Source: Candidatus Binatia bacterium (GTDB taxonomy: Bacteria > Desulfobacterota > Binatia > Bin18). From it: a DNA stretch of 33,788 nt. The DNA is taken from contig JAJDZM010000255.1 of NCBI GenBank assembly GCA_022824615.1, forward strand, positions 1 to 33,788, read 5' to 3'. A model generated the notes under the pieces. It saw only the letters and a list, made by a program, of their open reading frames with translations, made no database searches and had not been told where the DNA came from. Within the stretch, counting starts at the first letter, position 1, and each line of letters starts with the position of its first letter. The position numbers were made by a program, and so were the translations under genes. Positions 32,605 through 33,788 of this stretch are shown in pieces.

Positions 32605-33435
32605 CTAGATGCTTGCCGGTGTCACCGCCAGACCGGGGGTATCCACCCGGGTCCAGAAAATCGTTCCCTTCCGGTCCGGGTCGTCGGTATTATCCGCTGT
32701 CACAATATACAGGTCGCGCCGGTCTGCGCCGCCAAAGCATAAACTCGTAACCGCCTTGGCCGGCACCTCAACCCTCCGGTCTTCCTTGCCCTCAGGCGTG
32801 TAGCGTAGGGCGCAGCCACCACCATAGACAGCGACCCACACACAGCCGTCCTCATCAACCGCCAGGCCATCGGGCACCCAATCAGCGGGCAGACTGGCCA
32901 GAACGCGGCGGTTCGACATCGACCCGTCAGCCGCAACATCGTGCAGGATAATATGCCGTGGCACACTGTCCGAATGGTAGAGTTTGCTCCCGTCCGGTGA
33001 GAAGCCGATGCCGTTGGTGATGCCGACATCGCCGTACAGCTCAACCGCCGAGTCCTCACCCGCCAGCCGCCATAACTCACCTGGGACCTGGACCTTGAGC
33101 TTGAAGGGGTCGGAGCGCAGCGAGCCGACCAGGACACGGCCCTGAGAATCCGTGAAGAGATCGTTAAAGCCGGGGATATCGTCGCGCTGAAACAGGATAC
33201 GCGTCGTACCGTCTTTGACGTGACACACGTTCTTGCCGGAGATGACCAAGCCACCGGCCGCATGCAGGGCGATGCCACCAACCCCGCGCCGGCGCGGTAC
33301 AACCGTCGATATCTCTCCATTTGGTGCGCGGCAGTATACCCCACCGTTGGTCACATCGCTGAAGTATAAATTGTCCGCGTCGTCCACCCGCGGACCTTCA
33401 AGTAGTCCGTATCCGGAAGCAATGGTTTCAGGCAT
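32605..33435 (-). CDS. SMP-30/gluconolactonase family protein
   Basis: A 276-residue six-bladed propeller. Metal ligands of the family are visible as Glu13 ('LLEGP'), Asn in 'GFNDLFTDSQGRVLVGS' and 'TNGIGFSPDGSKLYHSDS', and Asp in 'DGLAVDEDGCVWVAVYGGG'. Members hydrolyse sugar lactones or related esters with a divalent cation. It is convergent with the second M20 gene (17-bp gap). The window ends before any possible partner upstream is seen. Confidence 0.9.
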   Translation of the reverse strand: MPETIASGYGLLEGPRVDDADNLYFSDVTNGGVYCRAPNGEISTVVPRRRGVGGIALHAAGGLVISGKNVCHVKDGTTRILFQRDDIPGFNDLFTDSQGRVLVGSLRSDPFKLKVQVPGELWRLAGEDSAVELYGDVGITNGIGFSPDGSKLYHSDSVPRHIILHDVAADGSMSNRRVLASLPADWVPDGLAVDEDGCVWVAVYGGGCALRYTPEGKEDRRVEVPAKAVTSLCFGGADRRDLYIVTADNTDDPDRKGTIFWTRVDTPGLAVTPASI

Positions 33436-33615
33436 ACTCTCCCCTTTTCTTTGACGCTGATGCGGTCATCAATTCAGTCCGTAGACTTTGGCAACGCTGT
33501 CACCCGACACATTCTTTCGGGTCTATCCCACCAAAGGGTGCCACTTCGGCACCTGCACGGAGTCGTCCACAAGCTACAAGATGGCTCTCGACTGTCAAGG
33601 GAGAAGGCCGGGGAG

Positions 33616-33766
33616 TAGTGTCTCAGTTTCACATCTCCGCTCTCCACTGCTCGCCCAGCGCCCCCCCTCCCTGACCCTCCCCCTCAGCGGGGGGAGGGAA
33701 AAGGTGCGCCCTCTCCCCTGGAGGGAGAGGGCGGGGGTGAGGGGGAATATGCAAAGTGAGACACTA
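33616..33766. mobile_element. MITE-like non-coding element with inverted ends
   Basis: TAGTGTCTCAGTTT (33616-33629) and AAAGTGAGACACTA (33753-33766) are reverse complements at 13 of 14 positions. The 150-bp interior codes nothing and holds two G/C palindromes (CCCTCCCCC/GGGGGGAGGG and CCCTCTCCCC/GGAGGGAGAGGG). No target duplication is obvious. The rest of 33436-33788 shows no gene. Confidence 0.5.
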
Positions 33767-33788
33767 CCGGTCGGGGTACAGGCTTGCG

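Overview
The window is about 34 kb of GC-rich, densely coded bacterial chromosome. The content points to a free-living, probably Gram-negative bacterium: it has an outer-membrane-type beta-barrel protein ending in Phe, MetX/MetW, a CaiB/BaiF CoA-transferase, an F420-type LLM oxidoreductase and a phosphotriesterase-like hydrolase. That mix resembles uncultivated deltaproteobacterial, Binatota or Tectomicrobia-like lineages. This is inference from gene content only; no rRNA or phylogenetic marker was compared.

Region 1-6166 is a sulfur/methionine module. On the minus strand run metY, metX, metW and an edge-truncated nucleoside phosphorylase. Divergently, on the plus strand, lie a DsrE-family protein and an unusual fusion of a TusA-like sulfur-carrier domain to the zinc-binding catalytic core of cobalamin-independent methionine synthase. 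Together they suggest direct sulfhydrylation to homocysteine followed by methylation, with a possible protein-bound sulfur link.

Region 6280-16674 is a large zinc-homeostasis island. It encodes an AztD-like periplasmic protein with three His/Asp/Glu-rich runs, a Fur-family regulator (Zur by context), a COG0523/CobW GTPase, a His-rich outer-membrane porin-like protein, a complete zinc-type ABC importer (binding protein, ATPase, permease) with an embedded MerC-like protein, a CDF/TMEM163-like membrane protein and a ZIP transporter. Three promoters in the island carry the same 19-bp dyad (TTTACAA-N5-TTGCAAA type), which I read as the Zur operator. The cobW promoter is followed by a leader with an intrinsic terminator and a Cys-containing small ORF.

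Region 16668-20967 holds a CoA-transferase, a tiny zinc-ribbon protein, two cupins, an NTF2-like protein, EF-P with an atypical loop tip, a DUF1640-like coiled-coil protein, an AT-rich patch and a REP-like palindrome. Region 20968-26764 (all minus) is catabolic or accessory: phosphotriesterase-like hydrolase, threonine aldolase, Hsp15-like S4 protein, LLM oxidoreductase, and ethanolamine ammonia-lyase EutBC without visible reactivase or microcompartment genes. Region 26785-33435 holds a CopA-type copper ATPase, a hicBA-type toxin-antitoxin pair, two near-duplicate M20 amidohydrolases flanking a DoxX-like gene, and an SMP-30 family lactonase. The right end is a small MITE-like element with inverted ends.
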